This document shows positions 1 through 9,899 of a stretch of DNA of 59,910 bases, piece after piece; the stretch's first letter is position 1, and every line of letters starts with the position of its first letter. A model generated the notes under the pieces. It worked only from the letters and a program-made list of their open reading frames with translations, did no database searches and was not told the origin of the DNA. The stretch is from Acidimicrobiia bacterium. Lineage in GTDB: Bacteria > Actinomycetota > Acidimicrobiia > Acidimicrobiales > Poriferisodalaceae. Location of the stretch: NCBI GenBank assembly GCA_022826045.1, contig JAJDVQ010000046.1, positions 1 through 59,910 on the forward strand. Direction: 5' to 3'. The position numbers and the translations under genes were made by a program.

Positions 1-3000
1 TTGGGTGTGCGGCGCGCAGTTGTGCGAGCCGAGCCAGACGATGCCCTTGTCGAGCACCTTGCCGTCCTCGCTGCGCACGGGGTTGAACCGCTCATCGGTG
101 CCCGGGGTGTTGGGATCGTCGGGCACGAACGGGTTGTCGAATGCCGTTCCGTCGCACAGGTCGAAGTAGTTGTCGGCCGCCTTGACGCCGCCCAGCCAGT
201 AGGTCGGAATGCCGGCATCGCCTGCCGCCCTCGAGCCGTCGCTCCACCGGCCGACCCACATGCCGTTGTGGCTTCGCGCCGCCGTGCCGACGGAGGAGGT
301 GGGCGATTGTTTGGTGCCGGCGAACACCTTGACGGCGTTCACATAGGGGACGATGCTCGGATGTCCGTTGGCTTTCACCTGGTCGCGGATGAAAGTGTCG
401 TAGAGGGCGATGTCGGACGCGATTGCGGGGAGCACGCCGGAGGTGACGAACAGCAGCCGGAAGCCGTCGCCCGGGCTCAGGCCCGCCGGCAGCAGCGGCC
501 AGTCGGCGGGCACCACGAACGGACCGCGGTCGTCGTCGATGATGGAGAACCGGATCCGAGTCCCTTCTTGGGGGACAGCGACGCCCCCGGGGATGTTCTC
601 GGTGCTGGGCGCGAGGCTGTCGGCGCCGAATTCGACGACGACATTGGCTGCGTGGCGGCGCTCGTCGTCGACCGGCGTGAAGCGCAGAATTGCGCCCCCG
701 CTGCCGGCGGTGAGCTCCAGCGCCGGGTTCTGGGCGCTGTGCGGCGCGCCGGTGAGCAGCCTCACCCCCGCCTGGCGCAGCGGGCGCAGCGCCACCGTGT
801 AGTGGGTGCCGGCGGCGGCGCCGGAGAACGACAGCGGCACCGTGACCTTCTCGTTGCCGACGAGCGTCCGGTCGAGGCTCACGACGAGCGTCTTGAAGCC
901 CGCCGCGCTGGGGTCGCCCTCGAGCACATTGCCGCTGCCGTCGCCGTCGAGCGTCGCCAAGCTCACCCGCACCTCGGCGAGATGCGCGGGCTGCACGGCG
1001 ACCGACGCGGCAGACGCGGCGGAGTCGATCAGGTAGGGGCCGTCGCCCACCGTCACGGTCACGCTGCCCGCGGGGTTCTCCGCCCCGTCGTCCTGGGTGG
1101 CGACCGAGAAGGCCGCGGCAGTGGCGCCGTCGGCGATCACTGCCGTCTTGGCGCCCACGGCTGATGCGACCACATAGCCGCCGGTCTGCGACACGGACAG
1201 CGTCACCGGAAGGCCGACGCCCGCCGCCCTGTCCGCCGACACGCCGAAGCCGGCGGCGTCGCCTTCGGCCACCAGCGCGGCGGAGGGCGCCACCGACACC
1301 GTGGGGGTGTCCTCGCTGCTGATCACCGCAACGCTGACCGACGCCGGGGACATGTTTCGAATGCCACCCTCGTGCGACGCGACCCCGGCGCCGACGCCGC
1401 CGGGGAAGTCCGCCGCGGGCGCGGCCCGGAACAGGCCGTCGGCGCCGAAGGCAACCGAGAACTGCTCGAGCGCCTCGTCGGCGCCGTCGGCAGCGGCGGT
1501 GATCAGCAGCGTCGCTGAGCCGGCGCCGGCGCCGCTGAAACGCACCTTGGGGGTGAGCGTGCCGGCGTTCACCAGCGTGACGCCGGTGTTGAGGCCGTTG
1601 CCCGGCTTGAGCGACACCGCGATGTCGGCTGCGGTGAACTCGCCCGTGCTGCCGTGCTGGGCGATCACGAGAGGCACGTCCACCCGCTGGCCGGCGGCCA
1701 GGGTGTGGCTCGAGTTCGCCTTGTCCAGGGTCACCGCCAGCTCCACGGCGCGCACTCCCGCAGAGGCGTGCTCGGCGATGACGCCGCCGCCGTAGCGGCC
1801 TGCCAGGTTGGCGCGCAGCCCGCCATCGGCAATGATCAGGGCGACGTCGGCCGACCCGAATCCCGGCGAGCACGTCGCCTCAGGGCAGACGCGGATGGTC
1901 GCGGCTTCGTTGCTCTCTAAGTCGCCGTCGGCCACGGTCGCGATCTCGACCACCGCCTGCGTGTGCCCGTATCCGATGAACACCGGCTCGGGCAGCGTGT
2001 AGTCGGCGCCCAGCGTGGCCGTGTTCGGGCCGTCGCCGGCGACCGCGAAGGTGATCCGGGCCGGTCCGGTGGCGCCGTCGGCAAGCACCACCCGCAGAAC
2101 AGCCGGTTCCCCTTCCGCCGCGTCGGCTGCCGTCAGCTCCACATCGCGGTCGGGCTCGTACACCAGCACGCCGACATCCGCAGCGGCGGGCGCCTCGTCG
2201 TCGACGATCAGCACCCGGGTGCGCACCGGGTCGACCGTCGCGGGGTCGCCGTCGCTGAACGGCGCCTGGTTCAGGCCCGCAGTGGTGGCCAGGCTCGTGT
2301 CGGCCAGGTCGCCCAAGGCCACCGTCACGGTCTCGTGGGCGGCGTCGCCGTCTCCCCCGCCGCTGCCGTCGACGGCCTGGGCGCCCGCGTCGCGCCCGGT
2401 GGAGCTGAACGCGAGCTGCGCGGTCTGCACCTGCGCGGTGGCGTGGCCCGCGAAACGCAGCACCGGCGACGCGGTGAACGCGCCGGCCAGGCTCACCCCC
2501 GTGCCCGACGCAGTGACGAAGAAATCGCGGCCGCTGCGGCCCGACAGGGCGGTGCCGGTGTCGGTGGCGAGCACCAGCGGCACTTCGAGCACCTCGCCGG
2601 CGTCGAGACGGCGGCTCAGCTCCACGCCCACTGAGACGCTGGCGTGGCTGCCGCTGGCGGCCGCGCCGTCGATGCTGCCGCCGCCGGTCACCTTCACCAA
2701 CAGCTGCGACGGCTGAATGATCGTGAAGGTGGTGGTCGGCGCGGTGGCACCCGCGGAATATCCCTGCGGGCACGTCGCAGCAGGGCACAGGGTGACCGAG
2801 ACGGTCTCGTCGGGCTCGGTGGGATCGGCATCGGCGCGCGCACGAAAGCCGAACCGAGCCTCGGACTCTCCGAAGGGAACCTCCACCGTGGCGGGAAGGC
2901 CGAAGTCGGCGGCCGCCGCGGTGCCGGGCACGACGTCGAGCGGGATGCTCACCGGGCCGACATGGCCGCCGGCCAGCCGCACCACCACGCCGCGGCGCGT

Positions 3001-6000
3001 GCCCTCGGCCACCGCAGCCTGCGCAGGCAGCGGCACGATCCCGCCGGCATCGAACCACCGCACCACGATCGGCGCCGCGCCGGCGTCGTCGTCTCCCAGC
3101 GTGAACTCGGCCGCCTCGCCTGCGGTGTCGGAGGAGTCGTCGCCGTCGGTATAGGCCGCCGCGCCGCCTTGAAGGTCGGTGCTGAAACCGCTGCCGGGGT
3201 CGCTGAAGTCGCCGAAGGCCAGCTTGACCTGCTCGTCGGCTGTGTCGGCATCGCCGGTGCCGGTGCGGGGGGCGAACCGCAGCCGGGCTGTGGCCGCGCT
3301 GGGGCCGCGGAAGGCGAGCAACGGGGTGGCGGTGTTGGCATTGTGCAGCGATGTGCCCCTGCCGGCGGCGGTGAGCTGCCACAGCCGGGCGCCGCCGCTG
3401 AGCGGAGCACCGGTCGAGGTGGTGATCACCAGCGGCACGGCGAGGCTCTCGCCGGAGACGAGCGGGCGACCGAGCTCCACATCGACGATCACGCCGCCGC
3501 CCGCCGCCTGCTCGCGGAAGGCGCCCACCGGCGCAGCCAGGCGAACCACGGTGGTGTCGTCGTCGAGCAGGGTGAAGGCAGCGGCGGGCTTGTCGCGGTC
3601 GACGTTGTAGTCGGGGCCGGGTTCCAGCGTGAGGCTGAGGCTTCCGTCGGCCTCGTCATCGGTGTCGCTCGCCAAGGCGATCTGCACCTGGTGGGTGGTG
3701 GCGCCGCCGGTGAAGGTGTGGGTGTGGGCGCCGAGGTCGGGATCGGAGGGGTCGTGCAGGTCGCCGGCGGCGCTCACCGTGTAGTTCACGGTGACGTTGT
3801 CGGCGTTCTGGCTGGCTGTGATGGTGAACGTGGCGGTGGCGGCTGTGCCCTCGGTGAGCGTGTCGGGGCCGACGGGGGTGCGCTCCACGCTCACCTTCAC
3901 CGGGGAGGCCACCGTGTACACCGGCGACAGTCCGTAGATGGAGTACTCGGCAGTGCCGGGGCCCCGCTTGCCGGTGAGCGGGCCGGCGGTGCTGTCGCCC
4001 AGGGCGCCGTAGGCCACGTTGTCTTTGTTGGCCCCTCGCGCGCCGAGCCGATAGCCCGCGGAGGCGCCGCTGCCGAAGGGGATGCCGGTCCAGTGCGCTT
4101 TCTGCGACGCGGTGGAGAGCGTCTTGGCGGCGCCGCTCTCGTCGGTGGCCGCTTCGCTGTCCCAGGTGCCGTCGTAGAAGTCGTCGGTGTCGTCGGCCAC
4201 CTTGTGCGTGGCGCCCGAGCCGCCCAGCCAGTAGATCGGCACGCTCGGATCGCTCTGCCGGGTGCCGGTGTTGGCCCGCACATCGCCGAAGCCGCTCTCG
4301 TTGACCGCGATGACGGCGCGGAACTGGCCGGCATGGGCACGAATGTCGCTGTGGGCAGTCGGCCCTCTCAGAGCGTTGATCACATGGTTGTAGTAGTAGA
4401 ACGCGCCGACCGGTGTGGCATCAGTGGTGGTGGAGGTGGACATCAGCAGACGGAACCGATCGCCCGGGTTCAGGCCCGCGGGCAGCAGTGCCCAGCCGGC
4501 GGGAACCTCGTGAATCGGCACCCCGCGGTCCACGATGTCGACAGTGATCGTGTCCGGGAGATTGCCGGCGCCGCGCCGAACACCCCCCCCACCGATCCCC
4601 TTGATGAAGGCGTCGCTCCCTTCGTGAGCCACGATCTCCAAGGCCACCGTCTCGAAAGCCTCGGCAACGCCGTCGGCCACGGCTGCGAACGTGAACTCGC
4701 TGCTGAGTTGCCCGGCGGGGATGGTGAAGCTGAACTCCTGGGTCTTCGAGAGTGCAGTGCCGTCGGAGGCGGTGAGCGTGTAGTCGCCGCCCGCGGCAGT
4801 CGTGGAGCCAGACTTCACCCGGACGGGGATGGTGACGTCTTCGGCAAGGGCATCGCTCAGGTTCATGGTGAGCGTGACCGACTCGCCCTCGGTCACTTCG
4901 ATGCCGCTCCCGGTGAGAGACTGGGGTCCGGCGAGCCCGAATCCGGCAGAGGCCTCGACAGAGCCAACGAAGACGACGATTGCGGTACTCGGACTTGCGA
5001 TAGCGGCGTTGTCCGGCTGCTCCAAATGGAGCCTTGCACTCGTGCTGCCCGGCGTGGGGATGCCGTCCTTGATGCTCTGAATCCGGATCAATTGCCTGGT
5101 GACGCCCGGGGCGAAACGAAGCACGCCCTCAGCAGCGATGTAGTGCTCTCCCGCTTTGGCGTTGACGTCCTCTAGGCGGTAGCGAACCGAGATCGGCAGC
5201 AGCGTCGAACCCGAATTCGGATACTCCGCCACGACAGCGACTTCGCCTGCGTCGCCTTCCTGCATCGAGGCTGACGACTGCTCGAAACGGACGGTGGGCA
5301 GATCGTCGTCGTCGGTGATGGCGCCGACAGCCGACGACTTGTCGGGGTTGAGCGACGGTGCGTCGGTGCCCGTCGGCGTGCCGAGCGTGACCGTGAAGTA
5401 CTGCGTGCTCTCGTACACATTGTCTTGGGTGGTGGCCACAGTGATGGTGCCAGTGGTGTCGCCCTGGGCGATCTTGAGGCTGCCGGTGGCGTTGGCGTAG
5501 TCGGCGCCGGTGCCGTCGCTGCTGCCGGTGGCGATGGCGGGCGTGGGGTCGGCGACGACGCTGCGGCCGTTGCTGAACCAGTAGGGGACGGTGATGCCGC
5601 CCGAGGGCGCTGCGGTCGGCAGCGTGACTGTGAAGGTGAGCTTGCCGCCCTCGGCCGCGGCGGCCGAGTCGACCGAGACGCCGTCTTCCACGGTGAACAG
5701 GCCCGAGAGCGCGTACAGCGGCAGCTTCTCGGTGGCGCGGGCGCCGACGCAGTGACCGGTCGGGTCGGCGTTGCCGTTCGCGTTGGGCGCGCCGTTGACC
5801 GTGTCGCGGGGCCCGAGCGGGTTGTAGTCGGCGCCTGCCTTGTCGAGATAGCCCACCCGGGGCTGCGCCTGGCCCATGAGGCCGCGTCCGTCGAGGCCGC
5901 CGCCGGGCAGCGGGGTCAGTGTGCCGTCGCCGGATTTGTGATTCCTGGGGACGAAGACTAGACACGCATGGGGCTTGCTCCAGCCGTTGCCTGTCGATGA

Positions 6001-9000
6001 ACTGCCGGTCCAGTAGCCGTCGGCGTTGACGGTGGCGGCGGTGCCGTCGGCGTAGCGGGGCTTGTCCTCGTTGGCCCAGGCGCCCCTCAGGTTGGCGTTG
6101 CTGACGGAGATCCAGTCGCCGTCGACCCAGTAGATCTGGCCGTGGGTCCTGCCTTGAGAAATCTCACGAAGAGCACTATCCGCGGGATAGGCGAAGATGT
6201 CCGGGTTCTCTTGCTGGCGGAACAGGGCATGGTCGATCGCATGGCCGGGCTTGTGGTCGGTGATCTCGTCGGCCTCGGGCGCCAGCTTGATCCCTCTTTC
6301 TTCGAAGTCGCCGGTCACCTTGCCGTCGCTGTCGGTCTTGCCGGTGGAGACGATGGCCCGGAACATCGAGGCGAACGGCTTGAGGGCGTCCACCGCGCTG
6401 GTGAGGCTGGCGCCGTCGCTGGTGGCCCCGGCGATGATCTCGTTGCGGACGAAGCTGTCGTAGTAGCTCGCCTCGGTGCTGGTGCCGGCGGTGGCGCCCT
6501 TGGTCACGTAGATGAGCCGGAAGGTCTCGCCGGGCTTCACTCCAGCCGGCAGCAGCGGCCAGTCCAGCGGCACGATGCCGGCCGCCGCCGAAGTGATCCC
6601 GGCATCGTCGTCGTCGGTGATGCCGTACCAGTGCTCGATTGCGGCAGCGTCGGCGCGGGCCTTGACGCCGCCGCCGAGGTTGCTGGCGGGCGGCGGAGTG
6701 GTCGGCACTCCGTCGATGACTGTCGGCGTCAGATTGTCGGCCAACTCCACCGAGAACGTCTCATCGGCCGCCTCGCCGTCGTCGAAGCCGGCCCGGGTGC
6801 GCAGCTCGACGGTGGCGGTGGCGTTGTCGGCGGTGGGGCCGCGCAGCTCCACGTAGCGGAAGCCCGTATGGGGCGCGGTGAGCCGGTCGACGTGGCTCAC
6901 CGTGACGCCCGCCTCGGCCGCGGTCATCTCGAAGTCGTTGTACTGCGGCGGGAAGGCCACGTTGGCGCCGATGCGGGGGCCGCGCACCGTCTGCACCACC
7001 GCCCCGTTGGCCTCCGATTCGAGATACAGCGGCACCCGCACCCACTCGCCGTCGGCCAGCGGCCGCGACAGGCTCACCGTGAGCACGTCGGCGCGTGACG
7101 GGTCGCCCTCGGTCATCACATGCGAGGGGCTGGTCTTGGCGCCGCCGCCGCCGGTGAGGGTGACGGTGGTGGACTCGTCGTCGACGGCGGTGACGGCGAG
7201 GCTGGGGCCGGAGAGCCTGAAATAGTGGCTGTGGTCGGAGTCGGCGGTGTGGGTGATGACCGCGGTGCGGTCGGCCTCGTCGACGCTGGTGTTCTGCGCG
7301 GTGACGGTGACGTCCTGGGCGGTCTGCCAGTTGCTCGGGGTGAACGTGAGCGCCACGCCGTCGGTGACGGTGGTGGCTTCAGAGACGCCGGTCGTGACCC
7401 GCGCCGCGCTGGTGTCGCCGCTGGTGACGGTGACGGTCACGTCGAACAGCGGCTTGGTGTTGAGCCGCACGCCGTAGGTGACCGAGCCGCCGTTCTCGGC
7501 GAGGCGCACGGCGGCGGGCAGCGCGCCGCTCTGGCCCGCCAAGGTGATGCCGGGCGACGCTTCGAGCAGGTCGATGTTGTAGCTGCGCTGCTCCGCGGCG
7601 CCGGCGGTGTGGCCGGGGCAGCCTGCGCCGGCGCACGCCCCGCCGCCGAGCGTGCCCCCGAAGCGGTCGCCGGAGGCCAGCCAGCCGTCGGAGCGCTCCG
7701 GTATCGACACCTCCAGCCGGTTGGTGATCCGGTCGGCGTCGGCCAGCGCCGTCACGATGAGCGTGGCCTCGGCGGCCGACTTGTCGGTCCGGGTGCCGGT
7801 GAAGGTGAGCCGGCCCTCGGTGCCGTCGGCGGAGTCGCGGTAGGCGACGCCCTGAGGGCTGCCTTCGAGGGCCAAGGTGAAGTTCCAGCCGAGCTCGAGG
7901 TGGTGCGTGACGGGGGTGCCGTTCGAGTCGGTCCGGGTCTCGGTGCCGCTGAAGCGCAGCGGCACGGTGAGCTGCTCGCCTTCGGTGAGCGGGCGGGCCA
8001 GGGTCACCGTGAACTTGGCGGTGTCATTCGGGTCGGCTTCGGTGGCCTCGTGGTCGGCGGTAGCGGCCGAGCCCAGCGTCACCTCGGTGGGCTCGTCGTC
8101 GCCGAACACCTTGATCGGGATGGCGAAGCGGCCCGTTCTCCCGATCAGGGCTGCGTTCGGCGCTGTGGTGTGATCCTTGTCCTTGTAGTTGTCGGTGATC
8201 TCGAACGCGAGAAGGCTGATGCTCCCCTCGAGCACGCCCTCGTTGTCGACTCCGTTGTCGAACGCCACCATGTCGAACGTGACCGAGGAGGGGATGTCGC
8301 CGTAGACCGGCTCGTCGCCTGCGTCCACTCGGCCATTGCCGTTGGTGTCCTCGTAGCGCAGCAGCGGGCGGCTGAGCCGGGCCACCTCGCGGTACTGCTG
8401 CGACCGTCGCGGGTCGTGAATGCCAGGGTCGCTGCCGACGCCGTGAGCGATCGAGCGTCGGTTCGGATCGATGAGGTTGCCGAAACTGTCCCTCTCAGTG
8501 CTGATGGGGCCAGGTTTCACCTTGACCAGCTCGTTCACCCTGGCCACGATGGCCACGCCGTCGGCCCCGTCGCTGTCGGCGACGGCTTCTATCGCTGTGA
8601 TCACTTCGTTGTTGAACTCCAGCGTGACGGTGTCGCGGTGGTCGCGGGAGTCGCTGTTCTGGGTCCTCTCCATGAGCCGCACCGAGTCGCTGTTGATCCG
8701 GGCGGTGATGCCGCTGTTCGAGAACGATCTGCCCGCGGGCTGCTCGTTGATCGTGACCGTCCAGTCGGCGACCGCCGCCGCGTCCGAGCAGGTGGTTCCG
8801 CCCACGCAGAGCTGCACGCCGAACGTCTCGCTGGTGGTGTCGGTGTCGCGGCTGACCACCTGTTCGGTGACCTGGCGGCCCCGCACCGTGGAGGTGGTGG
8901 TGGTGATCGTGCCGGCGGCCACCTCGAACTGGATGCGCCCGCTGCGGATGTTGGGGTGCACCCGCATGCTGGCGCCGGGCGCCACGGTCTTCTCCCTTCC

Positions 9001-9372
9001 GCGCTGGTCGCGGGCGGTCACCTTCATGTCGTCGGCGGTGGCCGTGTAGGGGGCAGCCAGCGGCTTGATCCGCAGGTGGTACTCGTCGGCGTCGGGCAGG
9101 TTGGAGATCTCGAAGTAGCGCTCGGTGCCGTCGTCGATCACCGTGCGGTGCAGGTACGGCACCGTGGAGGTGTCGACGTCAGTCGGCGTCTGAGCCTCTG
9201 CCTCGTGCGTGCCGTAGGGCACCACCGCGAGCAGCGAGGCCAGCAGCAGCACCGCCAGAGCCCCCGCCGCATGCCGTCGCACGGCCCGCCGCCACGGCCG
9301 TCCGCCTGGGTTGCGGGTCCGGTCGGGATCGAACAGCCAAGCAGCGCTGCCCGGCCGGGCGCGGTCGATCAC
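1..9372 (-). CDS. Giant secreted Calx-beta-rich surface protein (C-terminus cut by window edge)
   Basis: One reading frame stays open from a GTG at 9372 to the left edge, at least 3124 codons. The N-terminus has an arginine-rich stretch and then a hydrophobic segment (GALAVLLLASLLAVV) ending in AEA-QT, which I read as a signal peptide. The body is an array of beta-sandwich repeats of Calx-beta type (runs such as TFSVELA, LTFTVTLP, DDD at repeat ends). An EF-hand-like loop (DTNGNGRVDAGDE) lies near 8360-8320. Three copies of a different module begin with WPLLPAG.xPGxxFRL near 6560, 4500 and 505; each continues with a YxxxV/I motif and an IYW or IxTYWLGG motif. Calcium-stabilised adhesin or cell-envelope protein is an inference from architecture. 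The start is uncertain: no ATG is in frame, GAGAGG lies 10 nt before the GTG, and TTG at 9474 is an alternative. Confidence 0.8.
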   Translation of the reverse strand, partial: MIDRARPGSAAWLFDPDRTRNPGGRPWRRAVRRHAAGALAVLLLASLLAVVPYGTHEAEAQTPTDVDTSTVPYLHRTVIDDGTERYFEISNLPDADEYHLRIKPLAAPYTATADDMKVTARDQRGREKTVAPGASMRVHPNIRSGRIQFEVAAGTITTTTSTVRGRQVTEQVVSRDTDTTSETFGVQLCVGGTTCSDAAAVADWTVTINEQPAGRSFSNSGITARINSDSVRLMERTQNSDSRDHRDTVTLEFNNEVITAIEAVADSDGADGVAIVARVNELVKVKPGPISTERDSFGNLIDPNRRSIAHGVGSDPGIHDPRRSQQYREVARLSRPLLRYEDTNGNGRVDAGDEPVYGDIPSSVTFDMVAFDNGVDNEGVLEGSISLLAFEITDNYKDKDHTTAPNAALIGRTGRFAIPIKVFGDDEPTEVTLGSAATADHEATEADPNDTAKFTVTLARPLTEGEQLTVPLRFSGTETRTDSNGTPVTHHLELGWNFTLALEGSPQGVAYRDSADGTEGRLTFTGTRTDKSAAEATLIVTALADADRITNRLEVSIPERSDGWLASGDRFGGTLGGGACAGAGCPGHTAGAAEQRSYNIDLLEASPGITLAGQSGALPAAVRLAENGGSVTYGVRLNTKPLFDVTVTVTSGDTSAARVTTGVSEATTVTDGVALTFTPSNWQTAQDVTVTAQNTSVDEADRTAVITHTADSDHSHYFRLSGPSLAVTAVDDESTTVTLTGGGGAKTSPSHVMTEGDPSRADVLTVSLSRPLADGEWVRVPLYLESEANGAVVQTVRGPRIGANVAFPPQYNDFEMTAAEAGVTVSHVDRLTAPHTGFRYVELRGPTADNATATVELRTRAGFDDGEAADETFSVELADNLTPTVIDGVPTTPPPASNLGGGVKARADAAAIEHWYGITDDDDAGITSAAAGIVPLDWPLLPAGVKPGETFRLIYVTKGATAGTSTEASYYDSFVRNEIIAGATSDGASLTSAVDALKPFASMFRAIVSTGKTDSDGKVTGDFEERGIKLAPEADEITDHKPGHAIDHALFRQQENPDIFAYPADSALREISQGRTHGQIYWVDGDWISVSNANLRGAWANEDKPRYADGTAATVNADGYWTGSSSTGNGWSKPHACLVFVPRNHKSGDGTLTPLPGGGLDGRGLMGQAQPRVGYLDKAGADYNPLGPRDTVNGAPNANGNADPTGHCVGARATEKLPLYALSGLFTVEDGVSVDSAAAAEGGKLTFTVTLPTAAPSGGITVPYWFSNGRSVVADPTPAIATGSSDGTGADYANATGSLKIAQGDTTGTITVATTQDNVYESTQYFTVTLGTPTGTDAPSLNPDKSSAVGAITDDDDLPTVRFEQSSASMQEGDAGEVAVVAEYPNSGSTLLPISVRYRLEDVNAKAGEHYIAAEGVLRFAPGVTRQLIRIQSIKDGIPTPGSTSARLHLEQPDNAAIASPSTAIVVFVGSVEASAGFGLAGPQSLTGSGIEVTEGESVTLTMNLSDALAEDVTIPVRVKSGSTTAAGGDYTLTASDGTALSKTQEFSFTIPAGQLSSEFTFAAVADGVAEAFETVALEIVAHEGSDAFIKGIGGGGVRRGAGNLPDTITVDIVDRGVPIHEVPAGWALLPAGLNPGDRFRLLMSTSTTTDATPVGAFYYYNHVINALRGPTAHSDIRAHAGQFRAVIAVNESGFGDVRANTGTRQSDPSVPIYWLGGSGATHKVADDTDDFYDGTWDSEAATDESGAAKTLSTASQKAHWTGIPFGSGASAGYRLGARGANKDNVAYGALGDSTAGPLTGKRGPGTAEYSIYGLSPVYTVASPVKVSVERTPVGPDTLTEGTAATATFTITASQNADNVTVNYTVSAAGDLHDPSDPDLGAHTHTFTGGATTHQVQIALASDTDDEADGSLSLTLEPGPDYNVDRDKPAAAFTLLDDDTTVVRLAAPVGAFREQAAGGGVIVDVELGRPLVSGESLAVPLVITTSTGAPLSGGARLWQLTAAGRGTSLHNANTATPLLAFRGPSAATARLRFAPRTGTGDADTADEQVKLAFGDFSDPGSGFSTDLQGGAAAYTDGDDSSDTAGEAAEFTLGDDDAGAAPIVVRWFDAGGIVPLPAQAAVAEGTRRGVVVRLAGGHVGPVSIPLDVVPGTAAAADFGLPATVEVPFGESEARFGFRARADADPTEPDETVSVTLCPAATCPQGYSAGATAPTTTFTIIQPSQLLVKVTGGGSIDGAAASGSHASVSVGVELSRRLDAGEVLEVPLVLATDTGTALSGRSGRDFFVTASGTGVSLAGAFTASPVLRFAGHATAQVQTAQLAFSSTGRDAGAQAVDGSGGGDGDAAHETVTVALGDLADTSLATTAGLNQAPFSDGDPATVDPVRTRVLIVDDEAPAAADVGVLVYEPDRDVELTAADAAEGEPAVLRVVLADGATGPARITFAVAGDGPNTATLGADYTLPEPVFIGYGHTQAVVEIATVADGDLESNEAATIRVCPEATCSPGFGSADVALIIADGGLRANLAGRYGGGVIAEHASAGVRAVELAVTLDKANSSHTLAAGQRVDVPLVIAQHGSTGEFTAADIAVSLKPGNGLNTGVTLVNAGTLTPKVRFSGAGAGSATLLITAAADGADEALEQFSVAFGADGLFRAAPAADFPGGVGAGVASHEGGIRNMSPASVSVAVISSEDTPTVSVAPSAALVAEGDAAGFGVSADRAAGVGLPVTLSVSQTGGYVVASAVGAKTAVIADGATAAAFSVATQDDGAENPAGSVTVTVGDGPYLIDSAASAASVAVQPAHLAEVRVSLATLDGDGSGNVLEGDPSAAGFKTLVVSLDRTLVGNEKVTVPLSFSGAAAGTHYTVALRPLRQAGVRLLTGAPHSAQNPALELTAGSGGAILRFTPVDDERRHAANVVVEFGADSLAPSTENIPGGVAVPQEGTRIRFSIIDDDRGPFVVPADWPLLPAGLSPGDGFRLLFVTSGVLPAIASDIALYDTFIRDQVKANGHPSIVPYVNAVKVFAGTKQSPTSSVGTAARSHNGMWVGRWSDGSRAAGDAGIPTYWLGGVKAADNYFDLCDGTAFDNPFVPDDPNTPGTDERFNPVRSEDGKVLDKGIVWLGSHNCAPHTQ

Positions 9373-9899
9373 AGCGGCCGAACCTCTCGCCGAACCTGCC
9401 GAGGCAAGCAGCGTTTCAAGCCTGACCGAAGCAACCAGCACGAGGCGAGCGCCTAGCCGACGCGCGCGCCGCAATGACCCTCCCCCCCCCCCGCAATTCG
9501 GGCAGATCAGCACCAGACACCACCGTCACGACACCCGAACGCCGCTCCGGCGTCGCATCGGAACGGCGTTCCGCGGGCGGCACTGAGAACCAGGGCGCTG
9601 CACCCGGAGAAACCCGACGTTCCCGAGCCGGGCTGACCGCCCGTCGTGGCTTCCCAACAGATGCGTCACAAGTCGTCAAAGGTACTGATGCGCTCATCCA
9701 TGATCAAGCCATTCACCAGCGTGCTGCCGAGCTGCGCTGCACGAGGCATCACCGGCGTCTCTGGCATGGAAATAATTGTAAAATATTGATATTATGTGAC
9801 ACATCACTTCTATGATGGTGCGAGACCGACCACAGCCACGCCAGCGGCAGCACCTCGGACGGCGACGGGCGGTGCCGCGTTCCGACCCCGGGAGGCCAG
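9373..9899. other. Divergent intergenic region with AT-rich island
   Basis: This 527-bp gap separates the giant surface gene from the operon starting at 9900. It contains an 11-C tract at 9482-9492 and a strikingly AT-rich patch at about 9769-9810 in otherwise GC-rich DNA, including TTGTAAAATATTGATATTAT. That patch is the likeliest promoter area, but I could not place a convincing -35/-10 pair. An open frame at 9697-9416 on the minus strand (93 codons) crosses the G-tract; I see no family resemblance and do not call it a gene. Confidence 0.5.
9482..9492. repeat. Homopolymer tract C11 (G11 in the surface-gene direction)
   Basis: Eleven consecutive C on the plus strand. In the direction of the surface protein gene it reads GAATTGC, then eleven G, then AGGGTCA, and lies 110 nt before the proposed GTG start. 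Tracts of this length are prone to slipped-strand length change. It could affect translation initiation or join an upstream open frame to the surface protein. Sequencing or assembly error in tract length cannot be excluded. Confidence 0.85.

Noticed and set aside
92..3382. Long Arg-rich minus-strand open frames inside the surface protein gene
   Set aside because: Composition (over 25% Arg, runs of RRR) and lack of motifs show they are out-of-phase readings of a GC-rich gene; the coherent Calx-beta frame explains the region.
4583..4590. Eight-C run inside the surface gene
   Set aside because: Shorter than the two long tracts and codes for Gly in frame; less likely to be a switch.
2644..5175. 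843-codon plus-strand open frame opposite the surface gene
   Set aside because: Gly/Ala/Arg/Val-rich, no domains, and lies antisense to the coherent secreted protein frame.
7120..9456. 778-codon plus-strand open frame
   Set aside because: Antisense to the surface protein start; composition is that of a shadow frame.
9416..9697. 93-codon open frame on the minus strand before the surface gene
   Set aside because: No recognisable domain or ribosome site. Kept only as part of the G-tract hypothesis.
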